Shown: positions 1 through 7,785 of the stretch, piece by piece | How the letters are laid out: each line of letters starts with the position of its first letter | Numbering within the stretch: position 1 is the stretch's first letter | Assembly (NCBI RefSeq): GCF_902498745.1 | Contig: NZ_LR701479.1 | Location: 2,380,881-2,444,880, forward strand | Length of the DNA: 64,000 nucleotides | Direction: 5' to 3' | DNA from: Erythrobacter sp. EC-HK427 | GTDB taxonomy: Bacteria; Pseudomonadota; Alphaproteobacteria; Sphingomonadales; Sphingomonadaceae | Position numbers and translations under genes: made by a program | The notes under the pieces: generated by a model | Database searches by the model: none | Seen by the model: only the letters and a program-made list of their open reading frames with translations | What the model was told of the DNA's origin: nothing

Positions 1-690
1 CATGCCCTGCTTGGTGAGGCTCTTTTCGAGGAAGGCAGAGACTTCGTGATCTTCCACCGGCACGATCCGGTCGAGCATTTCGACCACGGTCACATCGCAG
101 CCCATATCGTTGTAGAAGCTGGCAAATTCGATACCGATGGCGCCCGATCCGATCACCAGCAGCTTCTTCGGCATTTCCGGCGGCACCATGGCGTGGCGAT
201 AGGTCCAGATGCGCTTTCCGTCCGCCGGAGCAAAGGGCAGATTGCGCGCGCGCGCCCCGGTGGCGACGATCACGTGTTTGGCGGTGAGTTTCTCCTCGCC
301 CTTCTCGCCTTTTACGGTGAGCGAAGTCGGGCCGGTCAGCGTCCCCTCGCCCATATGGACGGTGATCTTGTTCTTCTTCATCAGGTGCGCGATGCCGCCC
401 GAAAGCTGCTTGGCGACACCGCGACTGCGCTTCACCACCGCTTCCAGATCGGCCTCGATAGTGCCCGCAATCTTCAGCCCGTAATCGCTCGCGTGCTGCG
501 CGTAATGCAGGATCTCTGCCGAACGGAGCAGCGCCTTGGTGGGGATGCACCCCCAATTGAGGCAGATGCCGCCCAGGTTCTCGCGCTCTACGATGGCGGT
601 CTTCATGCCAAGCTGCGCGCAGCGGATCGCCGCGACATAGCCGCCGGGGCCGGAACCGAGAACGATGATGTCGTAGGAGTTGTCAGCCAT
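1..690 (-). CDS. lpdA: Dihydrolipoamide dehydrogenase (E3), 3' end cut by window edge
   Basis: This flavoprotein reoxidises dihydrolipoyl groups of 2-oxoacid dehydrogenase complexes with NAD+. The 230 visible residues begin MADNSYDIIVLGSGPGGYVA, an FAD-binding GxGxxG motif. The redox-active disulfide motif CLNWGC follows at about residues 43-48, and a second Rossmann motif (VIGSGAIGIEFAS) for NAD lies near residue 180. The dimerisation domain is outside the window. The ATG at 690 is preceded by an AGGACAG ribosome binding site. pdhC lies upstream on the same strand, separated by three small genes, so this is probably the E3 of pyruvate dehydrogenase. Function is certain by family; the complex assignment is inferred from context. 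Confidence 0.95.
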   Translation of the reverse strand, partial: MADNSYDIIVLGSGPGGYVAAIRCAQLGMKTAIVERENLGGICLNWGCIPTKALLRSAEILHYAQHASDYGLKIAGTIEADLEAVVKRSRGVAKQLSGGIAHLMKKNKITVHMGEGTLTGPTSLTVKGEKGEEKLTAKHVIVATGARARNLPFAPADGKRIWTYRHAMVPPEMPKKLLVIGSGAIGIEFASFYNDMGCDVTVVEMLDRIVPVEDHEVSAFLEKSLTKQGM

Positions 691-721
691 TTGCTGTCCT
701 GTTTTCAATGGGTTGGTTGGA

Positions 722-739
722 ACCTGTTACACCTGTTAC
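722..739. promoter_or_regulatory. Tandem 9-nt direct repeat upstream of lpdA
   Basis: ACCTGTTAC occurs twice without a gap, followed by AGTGTCC, ending 32-50 nt upstream of the lpdA start codon. A tandem repeat at this position could be an operator or leader element. No regulator can be named from the sequence. Confidence 0.3.
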
Positions 740-864
740 AGTGTCCAGGAGGAAAAAACCTGCGGTCTGTTTTGGCGCGCGTTTTGTGGATTGCAAAAAG
801 AGGTGCGGCGAGCGTTTCATGCCGCAGAGTATGTCCGCCGCGCCGATTGTAGGAAAGAGTGCGA

Positions 865-1326
865 TCATACCTCGCCGTCCTTCTCCCTCTCCCCTTGCGG
901 GAGAGGGTCGGGGAGAGGGGTTTCGAGCGCAGCGAGAACCATCTGCGCTACCCCATCGGAATTGTTGAGAATTTCGTTGTTCCAGAACCGCAAGACCCGA
1001 AAGCCCTGGGATGTGAGCCAATGATCGCGCGCGGCGTCGGCATCATCTGAGTGCTGTGAACCATCGGCTTCGATAATCACGCGGGAACCGAAGCAAACTA
1101 AGTCGACGATGTAATCGCCAATTTGCTCTTGCCGTTTGAACTTGTGGCCGCCCAATCGCTTGCCGCGCAGCAGCGACCAGAGCTTGCGCTCTGCATCGGT
1201 GGGCTCGCGGCGCATATGTTTCGCCAAAGGCAGCAGGTCGCGCCTGCCCCCTCTCCTTCCCACCGCTGCGCGGCGGGCCCCTTCCTCTCCCGCAAGGGGA
1301 GAGGAGTTGGTTCGCGGCGCACTCAT
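865..1326 (-). CDS. DUF559 (Vsr/restriction-endonuclease-fold-like) protein
   Basis: The central part matches the DUF559 family, a PD-(D/E)XK/Vsr-like nuclease-fold domain of unproven function. Seen here are MRREPTDAERKLW at residues 38-50, the conserved HKFKRQEQIGDYIVDLVCF block and VIIEADGSQH, which carry the usual acidic and Lys positions. The ATG at 1326 overlaps the thioesterase stop in an ATGA arrangement. The domain itself only begins near Met38 (1215), so translation may start there. The N-terminal extension and the C-terminal tail (LPDPLPQGERE) are encoded by two copies of a palindromic repeat in inverted orientation. The nuclease activity is inferred from fold and is undemonstrated for most members. 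Confidence 0.8.
   Translation of the reverse strand: MSAPRTNSSPLAGEEGARRAAVGRRGGRRDLLPLAKHMRREPTDAERKLWSLLRGKRLGGHKFKRQEQIGDYIVDLVCFGSRVIIEADGSQHSDDADAARDHWLTSQGFRVLRFWNNEILNNSDGVAQMVLAALETPLPDPLPQGEREKDGEV
888..906. repeat. Palindromic element, left copy at DUF559
   Basis: A 19-nt hairpin, CTCTCCCCTTGCGGGAGAG, is followed by a G-rich tail (GTCGGGGAGAGGGG). Its exact reverse complement lies at 1285-1303 on the other side of the DUF559 domain. In the DUF559 frame it encodes the P-x-P-x-L-P-x-G-E peptide also seen in ispE and at the glyS break. Confidence 0.8.
1285..1303. repeat. Palindromic element, right copy at DUF559
   Basis: CTCTCCCGCAAGGGGAGAG is the exact reverse complement of 888-906. 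It lies within the predicted N-terminal extension of the DUF559 reading frame, upstream of the conserved domain. Confidence 0.8.
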
Positions 1327-1694
1327 CCTGCATTCACCGCACGCGGTTTGCCCGCATCGTCTATCGCCACAAAGGTGAATTTGGCCGAGGTGACCAGCTC
1401 CTCTTCCTCCGAGTGCCGTTCGCGGCGGAAGGCGTCGGTGGCGATCACCATGCTGGTGCGCCCGACCTTGGTGATCTCGGCATAAACCGAGACTTCGTCG
1501 CCCACTTTCACCGGCTTGTGAAACTCGACCGCATCCATCGCGACCGTCACCGCCCTGCCCTTCGCATGGCGCGCCGCGACAAGGCCCGCACCCGAGTCCA
1601 TCAGGCTGATCAGCCAGCCGCCGAAAATGTCGCCATAGGCATTGGCGTCGGCGGGCATGGCGACGGTGCGCATGGCGGGGTTACGGTTCTGCAT
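1323..1694 (-). CDS. Acyl-CoA thioesterase, YciA-like hotdog fold
   Basis: This 123-residue single-hotdog protein should hydrolyse acyl-CoA thioesters in the cytoplasm. The family signature is clear: NAYGDIFGGWLISLMD near residues 18-33 (catalytic Asp region and hotdog helix), then VEFHKPVKVGDEVSVYAE. The start is taken at MQNRNPAMRTVAMP (1694), where the ATG overlaps the stop of the upstream membrane-protein gene (TGATG). An in-frame start 42 nt upstream would read through that gene. The downstream DUF559 gene overlaps the stop by 4 bases. The tight packing suggests one transcript with pdhC upstream. Exact substrate chain length cannot be told. Confidence 0.9.
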   Translation of the reverse strand: MQNRNPAMRTVAMPADANAYGDIFGGWLISLMDSGAGLVAARHAKGRAVTVAMDAVEFHKPVKVGDEVSVYAEITKVGRTSMVIATDAFRRERHSEEEELVTSAKFTFVAIDDAGKPRAVNAG

Positions 1695-1978
1695 CACAGA
1701 TTCCAAGTCATCCACCAAACAGCAAGTGGCCAACAAACTAACAATGTAACTATGATCGCGTCGATAAGGCTTCGATTGACGAACTTGACGACCAAAAGGC
1801 CAGCCAGCGGAACAGAGCAGAAGACAATGGCTAAGAGAATTGCGAGAATGCCATCGCTAGGTTCATTGCCTAAGGCGCTATGCAGAAGTGCAACCCAGAA
1901 TATGGCGAAAGCGATCTCCAGCCAAGCGAGGACCACTGCAACAAAGCGAAAAACTGGTATGGCAGTGGCTACGCTCAA
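1694..1978 (-). CDS. Small three-helix membrane protein, function unknown
   Basis: This 94-residue protein is almost entirely hydrophobic. Membrane segments lie near residues 8-30 (AVVLAWLEIAFAIFW), 44-64 (ILAILLAIVFCSVPLAGLLVV) and 72-92 (IDAIIVTLLVCWPLAVWW). The only plausible start is TTG at 1978, directly after the pdhC stop (TAATTG), so translation is probably coupled to pdhC. I do not recognise a family. Codon use is less GC-rich than in the neighbours, which may mean recent acquisition or weak constraint. Confidence 0.55.
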   Translation of the reverse strand: MSVATAIPVFRFVAVVLAWLEIAFAIFWVALLHSALGNEPSDGILAILLAIVFCSVPLAGLLVVKFVNRSLIDAIIVTLLVCWPLAVWWMTWNL

Positions 1979-3304
1979 TTAAGCCACCAGCCCCAGCGGT
2001 GCCTCGATCATTTCCTTGAACACCTTCATCAGCTGCGCGCCGTCGGCGCCGTCGATGGCGCGGTGGTCGAAGCTGCCGGTGGCGCTCATCACGCTCGCGA
2101 TCTGGAGCGCGCCGTCGACCACATAGGGCCGCGCCTCGCCCGCGCCGATGGCCATGATCATGCCCTGTGGCGGATTGATCACCGCTTCGAACTGCTTGAT
2201 GCCGAACATCCCCATGTTGGAAAGGCTGGCGGTGCCGCCCTGATATTCCTCCGGCATCAGCTTGCCATCCTTCGCGCGGGTGGCGAGGTCTTTCATCTCG
2301 GTGCTGATCTTGCTCACCGCCTTGCTACCCGCATCGGTGACGATGGGGGTGATGAGGCCACCCGGAATGCTAACCGCCACCGCAATATCGGCGCGGCTGA
2401 ATTTGAGCATGGAATCGCCCGCGAACTGCACGTTACAGGCGGGCACCACTTCAAGCGATTTGCCCAGCGCTTTGATGAGCAGATCATTGACCGACAGCTT
2501 CACGCCCTGCGGTTCGAGCGCGGCGTTCAGCTCGCCGCGCAGCTTCAAGAGCGCATCGAGGCGGATATCGACCGTGAGGTAGATATGCGGCACTTGCTGC
2601 TTGCTCTCGGTGAGGCGGCGCGCAATCGTCTTGCGCATATTGGAGAGTTTTTCGACTTCGTGCGGGATGCCGAAATCCTGAGCTTGTGCGGGAGCCGGAG
2701 CAGGTGTCGGGGCCGGAGCGCTCGCAGCAGCTGGAGCAGCAGCCGCGCCGGGCTGCGCGCCTTGCACATCAGCCTTCACAATGCGGCCATTGGGGCCGGA
2801 GCCCTTCACGCCTGCAAGGTCGATGCCCTTCTGTTCCGCAATCCGCTTGGCAAGCGGGGAGGCGATGATGCGGTCGCCGCCTGTGGCGGGTGCAACCTTG
2901 GTTTCCGACTGTCCTGAGCTTGTCGAAGGACTGCTCTTCTCTTCAGAAGAGGAGGACAGTGGTTGAGCCTTCGCCTCAGCTTCGCTTCCGACAGGCTCAG
3001 CACTCTCGGGTTTGGCTGTTTCGCTTGATCCACCAGCAGGCGCCACGCTGCCCGCATCCTCGCCCTCTTCCGCCAGAGTCGCGATCACCGTGCCGACCTT
3101 CACGCCTTCGGTGCCCTCTGCCACCTGGATATGCGCGATCACACCTTCATCCACCGCTTCGAATTCCATCGTCGCCTTGTCGGTTTCGATCTCGGCCATG
3201 ATGTCACCGGCGGACACGCTGTCACCCACTTTCACCAGCCACTTGGAGAGAGTTCCCTCCTCCATCGTCGGAGAAAGTGCGGGCATCTTGATGGCAATGG
3301 GCAT
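1979..3304 (-). CDS. pdhC: Pyruvate dehydrogenase E2, dihydrolipoamide acetyltransferase
   Basis: This is the E2 core that transfers acetyl groups from lipoyl-lysine to CoA. It has 441 residues. An N-terminal biotinyl-lipoyl domain (residues 1-80, lipoylated Lys in [12 protein letters not shown]) is followed by an Ala/Pro/Glu-rich linker, a peripheral-subunit-binding domain ([20 protein letters not shown]) and a catalytic domain ending in the [10 protein letters not shown] active-site motif with His and Asp. The start chosen is [14 protein letters not shown] (3304); upstream in-frame ATGs precede the conserved lipoyl domain. The linker contains a REP-like palindrome at 2911-2931 encoding SPSTSSGQ. 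The E1 genes are not next to it on the 5' side, where a divergent stress gene begins. Confidence 0.95.
   Translation of the reverse strand: MPIAIKMPALSPTMEEGTLSKWLVKVGDSVSAGDIMAEIETDKATMEFEAVDEGVIAHIQVAEGTEGVKVGTVIATLAEEGEDAGSVAPAGGSSETAKPESAEPVGSEAEAKAQPLSSSSEEKSSPSTSSGQSETKVAPATGGDRIIASPLAKRIAEQKGIDLAGVKGSGPNGRIVKADVQGAQPGAAAAPAAASAPAPTPAPAPAQAQDFGIPHEVEKLSNMRKTIARRLTESKQQVPHIYLTVDIRLDALLKLRGELNAALEPQGVKLSVNDLLIKALGKSLEVVPACNVQFAGDSMLKFSRADIAVAVSIPGGLITPIVTDAGSKAVSKISTEMKDLATRAKDGKLMPEEYQGGTASLSNMGMFGIKQFEAVINPPQGMIMAIGAGEARPYVVDGALQIASVMSATGSFDHRAIDGADGAQLMKVFKEMIEAPLGLVA
2911..2931. repeat. REP-like palindrome in the pdhC linker
   Basis: GTCCTGAGCTTGTCGAAGGAC matches 20 of 21 bases of the arm of the large inverted repeat at 28259-28279. 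It is in frame and adds SPSTSSGQ to the flexible E2 linker, where extra residues are tolerated. Confidence 0.75.
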
Positions 3305-3449
3305 GGGCGGTGCAGGCTCCCTGATACTGCGTTGGACCGTGTGCGCATTCATTGGCCAATTTGCCCTTCCGGAGCAAGGCCTACAGTGCTGGGCCTTGCG
3401 TATGGCGGCGTTTGGCGAGATACCCAAGGCTTGCCACAGGGAAATACGA

Positions 3450-3902
3450 ATGCGCGTCTATCTGGTGATTATCGACGAAACCGAGGAAGCCCGCGTGGCC
3501 TTGCGTTTCGCCTCCCGCCGCGCGGCGAAAACCGGTGGCGTGGTGCATTTGCTGGCCATGGTGCCGAAGCAGAATTTCAGCGCCTTTGGCGGCGTGCAGG
3601 CGACCATCGAGGAAGAGGCGCGCGACCGGGCGGAGGTGCTGGCGAACTCTGCCGCGGGAGAGCTTGCCTATGAAAGCGGCAAGATGCCGCAGATCGCGGT
3701 GCGCGTGGGAGACGGAAAGACGGTGGTGGCCAACTATCTGAAAGAGCACCCCGAAGTCGCCGCACTGGTGCTGGGCGCAGCCGCCGAAGGCGCGCCGGGG
3801 CCGCTGGTGACGTATTTCTCGACGCATATGAGCGCGCTGACCTGCCCGCTGATTATCGTGCCGGGTGCGCTGTCGGCGGAAGATATTGATCGACTCTCTT
3901 GA
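3450..3902 (+). CDS. Universal stress protein family (UspA-like)
   Basis: This 150-residue cytoplasmic protein has a single UspA fold. It begins [20 protein letters not shown], typical strand 1 and ATP-site Asp, and ends with [16 protein letters not shown], the region of the nucleotide-binding loop and last strand. The loop lacks the strict GxxGxxGS(T/V) signature (here [10 protein letters not shown]), so ATP binding is uncertain. It is divergent from pdhC, with 145 bases between the starts. Sphingomonads often carry it in this position. It is not in an operon with rnr, which converges on it. Confidence 0.85.
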   Translation: MRVYLVIIDETEEARVALRFASRRAAKTGGVVHLLAMVPKQNFSAFGGVQATIEEEARDRAEVLANSAAGELAYESGKMPQIAVRVGDGKTVVANYLKEHPEVAALVLGAAAEGAPGPLVTYFSTHMSALTCPLIIVPGALSAEDIDRLS

Positions 3903-3908
3903 GGTTGC

Positions 3909-4006
3909 GAAGCCGCATCCGCGGCTTCGTCCTCGCTAGACGCGCTTCGCTCCGCTACGCGCCCGCTGCGGGCGGGCGGTCGCCCTTGCGGTCGCTAAAG
4001 CGACCG
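3909..4006. terminator. Two hairpins between convergent usp and rnr
   Basis: Perfect 8-bp stems are GAAGCCGC/GCGGCTTC (3909-3928, loop ATCC) and CGGTCGCT/AGCGACCG (3989-4006, loop AA). They separate two convergent genes and lack a T tract, so they are at most weak or factor-assisted bidirectional terminators. Confidence 0.4.
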
Positions 4007-4018
4007 TGCGTATTTGCG

Positions 4019-6298
4019 CTACTTCTTCCCCCGCCCTTGATGGCGGATATTGCCCGGGCGGCCGCGTTTGCCGACCTGGTGCTTGCCCTGCCGGTCGCGC
4101 TTGGGCTTTGGCCCGTGCCGGCCGCCGCGCGGTTCGATGCGCTGCTCTCCGCCGCCTTCGGGCAGTTCGAATTTCAGCGCGCCGGTGAGCGGGTTCGCCT
4201 CGCCCAGTCGCAATTCGAGCATATCGCCCGCCGCGTAGCGGGTGCCGCTTTGCTCGCCGATCAGCGCGTGCGCGGCTTCGTCATGGCGGAAATATTCGCG
4301 GCCCAGCGTGCTGATCGGCACCAACCCGTCACCGCCCAGCCCGACAATCGTCGCGAAAAAGCCGAAGCTCTGCACGCCGGTGATGCGGGTTTTGAAGACC
4401 TCGCCCACGCGGCCAGAGAGCCACGCGGCGACATAGCGGTCGATCGTATCGCGCTCGGCCTCCATCGCGCGGCGTTCGGTGATGCTGATCGCATCGGTGA
4501 TTTTGCCGAGATCGGCGCGGTCGTGGTCGGCAAGGCCACTGGTGTCGGGAATCTGGCCCTTGGGCGCGGGCTGCTCCAGCCCGTATCCATCCACCAGCGC
4601 GCGATGCACCAGCAAATCCGAATAGCGGCGAATGGGCGAGGTGAAATGCGCGTAGCTGCCCAGCGCCAGCCCGAAATGCCCCGCATTCTTCGGCCCGTAA
4701 TAGGCCTGCGTCTGGCTGCGCAGCACCGCCTCCATCACCAGCGCCTTTTCCGCCGGATCGGCAATGTCTTTCAGCATCCGGTTGAACAGGCCGGGCGTGA
4801 TGACTTGCCCCAACGCCAGCTTTTTGCCCAACGTTTCGAAATATTCGCGCAGCGCAATCAGCTTCTCGCGCGTGGGCGGCTCGTGAATCCGGTAGACCAC
4901 CGGCTGCACCTTACTTTCGAGCGCCTTCGCCGCGGCGACATTGGCCGCGATCATGAAATCCTCCACCACGCGGTGCGCATCGAGCCGTTCGCGGATGGCG
5001 ATTTCCTTGATCTTGCCGTGCTCGTCCAGCACCACGCGGCGTTCGGGCAGGTCGAGATCGAGCGGGTCGCGGTCGTTGCGGGCGGAGGCAAGCGCCTTCC
5101 ACGCAGCCCAGAGGTTTTGGAGGTTCTCCGCCGCCTCGCCCCCGTCGATGCGGGCCTGCGCATCTTCATACGCAATCACCTCGTGAATCCGCACCAAGGC
5201 GCGGGTGAAGCGCCAGTCGGTCACTTGGCCCTTGGCGTTGATCGTCAGGTGGCAAGCCATCGCCGCCCGGTCTGCGCCCTCTTTCAGCGAGCAGACATCG
5301 GCTGAAAGCACTTCGGGCAGCATGGGAACCACCCGGTCGGGGAAATAGACCGAATTGCCGCGCCGTCGCGCTTCGCGGTCGAGCTTGCTGGTCGGGCGGA
5401 CGTAGAAGGAGACATCGGCAATGGCGACGAGCGCGCGGAAGCCGCCCTTCCCGTCCGGCTCGGCCCAGATCGCATCGTCATGGTCGCGCGCATCGGCGGG
5501 GTCGATGGCGACGATGGGAAGATGGCGCAGATCTTCGCGGTGGTCTTCGGAAAGCGGGATTTTGGCGGCGTGTTCAGCCTCGTCGAGCACCTCCTGCGGG
5601 AAGGTGTGCGGGATGCCGTATTTGTGGATGGCGATGAGCGAGTAGCTTTTGGGAGCGAGCGGGTCGCCGAGCACTTCGGTGACTTTCACGCTGGCATTGC
5701 GCCCGCGCCCGGCCGGTTCGGCGAGGACGAGCTGGCCCTTTTCTGCCCCGCCCGTATCGCTGACTTTGGCCGAATTGCGGATCTTCTTGTCCACAGGCGC
5801 GAGCCACGCCTGCCCGGCCCCGTCAATCTCGATCACGCCGAGCATCGCGCCTTCTTGCGAGGGCAGTTTCTTCATCGGATGCGCCAACCAGCCGCGCCCG
5901 GCCTCCTCGGTGCGGGCAAGGATACGGTCACCCACGCGCAGCGCCGCCTGCTTCTTGCGTTCGATCACCCGCAGGCGAGGCGGCGGGGTGGCGTCGTCGG
6001 GCTGCCAGCTTTCGGGGATCGCGTAAGGCTCGCCCTCGTCGATTTCGACAATGCGCAGCACGGTGACCTTGGGCACGCCGCCCATGCGGGTGTACGCGCT
6101 GCGGCTCCCGTCGATCAGGCCTTCCTCGGCCATGTCTTTGAGCAGCGCCTTGAGTGCGATCTTTTCCTGCCCGCTCAGGCGGAAATGGCGGGAGATTTCG
6201 CGCTTTCCCGCCGGGCCGTCAGCGGTTTTGATGAATTCGAGGATTTGATCCTTCGAAGGGAGGCCTTGGAATTTGCGGGTGTTCGGGCGTTTGGACAT
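4019..6298 (-). CDS. rnr: Ribonuclease R
   Basis: This 3'-5' exoribonuclease degrades structured RNA. The 759 residues show an N-terminal winged-helix region (LPSKDQILEFIKTADGPAGK), cold-shock domains around 75-200, an RNB catalytic domain with the metal-binding Asp cluster DPADARDHDDAIWAE near residue 270, an S1 domain near 610-700 and a Lys/Arg/Gly-rich tail (residues 715-759) that helps bind RNA. The family signature HFGLALGSYAHFTSPIRRYSD is intact. The start at 6298 gives the expected N-terminus. Length is normal for alphaproteobacterial RNase R. Confidence 0.96.
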   Translation of the reverse strand: MSKRPNTRKFQGLPSKDQILEFIKTADGPAGKREISRHFRLSGQEKIALKALLKDMAEEGLIDGSRSAYTRMGGVPKVTVLRIVEIDEGEPYAIPESWQPDDATPPPRLRVIERKKQAALRVGDRILARTEEAGRGWLAHPMKKLPSQEGAMLGVIEIDGAGQAWLAPVDKKIRNSAKVSDTGGAEKGQLVLAEPAGRGRNASVKVTEVLGDPLAPKSYSLIAIHKYGIPHTFPQEVLDEAEHAAKIPLSEDHREDLRHLPIVAIDPADARDHDDAIWAEPDGKGGFRALVAIADVSFYVRPTSKLDREARRRGNSVYFPDRVVPMLPEVLSADVCSLKEGADRAAMACHLTINAKGQVTDWRFTRALVRIHEVIAYEDAQARIDGGEAAENLQNLWAAWKALASARNDRDPLDLDLPERRVVLDEHGKIKEIAIRERLDAHRVVEDFMIAANVAAAKALESKVQPVVYRIHEPPTREKLIALREYFETLGKKLALGQVITPGLFNRMLKDIADPAEKALVMEAVLRSQTQAYYGPKNAGHFGLALGSYAHFTSPIRRYSDLLVHRALVDGYGLEQPAPKGQIPDTSGLADHDRADLGKITDAISITERRAMEAERDTIDRYVAAWLSGRVGEVFKTRITGVQSFGFFATIVGLGGDGLVPISTLGREYFRHDEAAHALIGEQSGTRYAAGDMLELRLGEANPLTGALKFELPEGGGEQRIEPRGGRHGPKPKRDRQGKHQVGKRGRPGNIRHQGRGKK

Positions 6299-6377
6299 AG
6301 GCTGGCATTACGCACCGGCTCGGTTTGTGTCGAGCAACGCTTTTGGCGCAGCGCCAGCGGCTCCTCGCAATGACGGC

Positions 6378-7736
6378 TTATTGGGAGTCATCTCCCTGAG
6401 GCAGCGGATAGAACTCCCCGCCGGGAACCGCGCTGGAGACGGGGCTTTCGCTGCCGTCCGCTGATACTGAACTGACGCCGAAAATCCAGTCATCGCCGCG
6501 ATCGGGTGCAAGCGTCACGCTGATTTCCGCACCATCTCCGGCATCAGCAACCGTAAGGCGCTGGTTCCAATCCCGCTCATCCGTGCGGCGACGCCACACG
6601 GTGTACCCGGCAGCGCCATCCACGGGTTGCCATTCGAGCAAGACATCCGGACGCACGATCCCGTTCGCCGTAACCCTCGGAGGCATCGGAGCACGCGCCA
6701 GTCGGTCCGCCGCGCGGACGTTGAACTGCGTCACGCGTGCAAGATACGGAAAATCCATCTCCGCGATGGTGTCGCCATAGATCACACCGTTTTCGACCCG
6801 CAAATCCTGATGCTGGTGTTCGTAATCTTCGATGGCGACCGAGAAGCGGATGGCGGGATAGCCCCGGTCGAGGAACGGCAGGTGGTCCCCGCCTCGCCCC
6901 ATGCGGTCGCTGCGCCATGTTTGGCGGACATCCAGCCCGTCCTCATATTGCGCAGCGAGCGTATCGAGCCAGCGTGAGAGGTTGCGGCTGGGGGAATCGT
7001 TCGCCCCGCCCATGCTGCGCATCCGCGCGCGGGTGGCTGCGTCGGCATCGGCGCGCACACCTTCGGAAAAGACGCGGACGTTTTCGGCATCGCACACCCC
7101 GTCCGATCCGCACGATCCGCCCACCACATCATTGTTGAGCACGGCCTTCACCGTCCACCCCTGTTCGGTGACATAATCGGCGAGCAGATTGCCGCCATAC
7201 AGGCCCTGCTCCTCGCCGCTGAGCAATGCATAAATGATTGTCGTGGGGTAAATGTGCTGGCTGAGCACCCGCGCGGCCTCGATCGTCAACGCGCTGCCGC
7301 TGGCATTGTCATTCGCGCCCGGCGCTTCGACTTCGGCATCAAGCACATCGGAGCCGCGGCTGTCGATATGACCTTGGATGATGACGACCTCGTTCGGCCG
7401 TTCGGTGCCCCACTGGATGGCGATGGCATTGCGCAGCCGCACCGGCTCCGGAATGCGCCGTCCGCTGACTTCGGTTTCGATAAAGCGCGTTTCGAGACAG
7501 TCGCCGCAAGCCGCGCTCGCCTCGCGGAACTCGCCGATGCCCCATTCCAATGCCGCGCCGATGCCGCGTTCGGGATCGGTCTGGCTGGAGAGCGTGTGCC
7601 GCGTGTAGAAACCGACCATGGCCTCCACATCGGCGCGCAGGCGCTCTTCCGAAACATCGAGGCCGGGGTCTTGCTGCGCGCTGGCAGAGGCGAAGGGAGC
7701 GGCCAGAAGCGCCGCTGCTAGGATCGGGTAACGCAT
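6378..7736 (-). CDS. Secreted M28 family metallopeptidase
   Basis: This is a zinc aminopeptidase-type enzyme exported by a signal peptide (MRYPILAAALLAAPFASASA). The five metal ligands of M28 are visible in order: His in GHIDS, Asp in GANDNASG, the Glu pair in SGEEQG, Asp in LNNDVVGG and His in EHQHQD. After residue ~345 comes a fibronectin-III-like module (VLLEWQPVDGAAGYTVWRRR), a usual appendage. The 7736 start gives the signal peptide; an earlier ATG 36 nt upstream would prepend a polar stretch. It lies between rnr and proS with small gaps, probably as its own unit. The substrate is unknown. Confidence 0.9.
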   Translation of the reverse strand: MRYPILAAALLAAPFASASAQQDPGLDVSEERLRADVEAMVGFYTRHTLSSQTDPERGIGAALEWGIGEFREASAACGDCLETRFIETEVSGRRIPEPVRLRNAIAIQWGTERPNEVVIIQGHIDSRGSDVLDAEVEAPGANDNASGSALTIEAARVLSQHIYPTTIIYALLSGEEQGLYGGNLLADYVTEQGWTVKAVLNNDVVGGSCGSDGVCDAENVRVFSEGVRADADAATRARMRSMGGANDSPSRNLSRWLDTLAAQYEDGLDVRQTWRSDRMGRGGDHLPFLDRGYPAIRFSVAIEDYEHQHQDLRVENGVIYGDTIAEMDFPYLARVTQFNVRAADRLARAPMPPRVTANGIVRPDVLLEWQPVDGAAGYTVWRRRTDERDWNQRLTVADAGDGAEISVTLAPDRGDDWIFGVSSVSADGSESPVSSAVPGGEFYPLPQGDDSQ

Positions 7737-7785
7737 GGCGGCATGGTTCGCGCAAAAACGCGGCCCATGCAAGTGGCCCTAAGCC

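Noticed and set aside
46-852. 268-residue open frame antisense to lpdA
   Set aside because: The minus strand encodes lpdA with both nucleotide motifs and the redox disulfide; the plus frame has no recognisable features.
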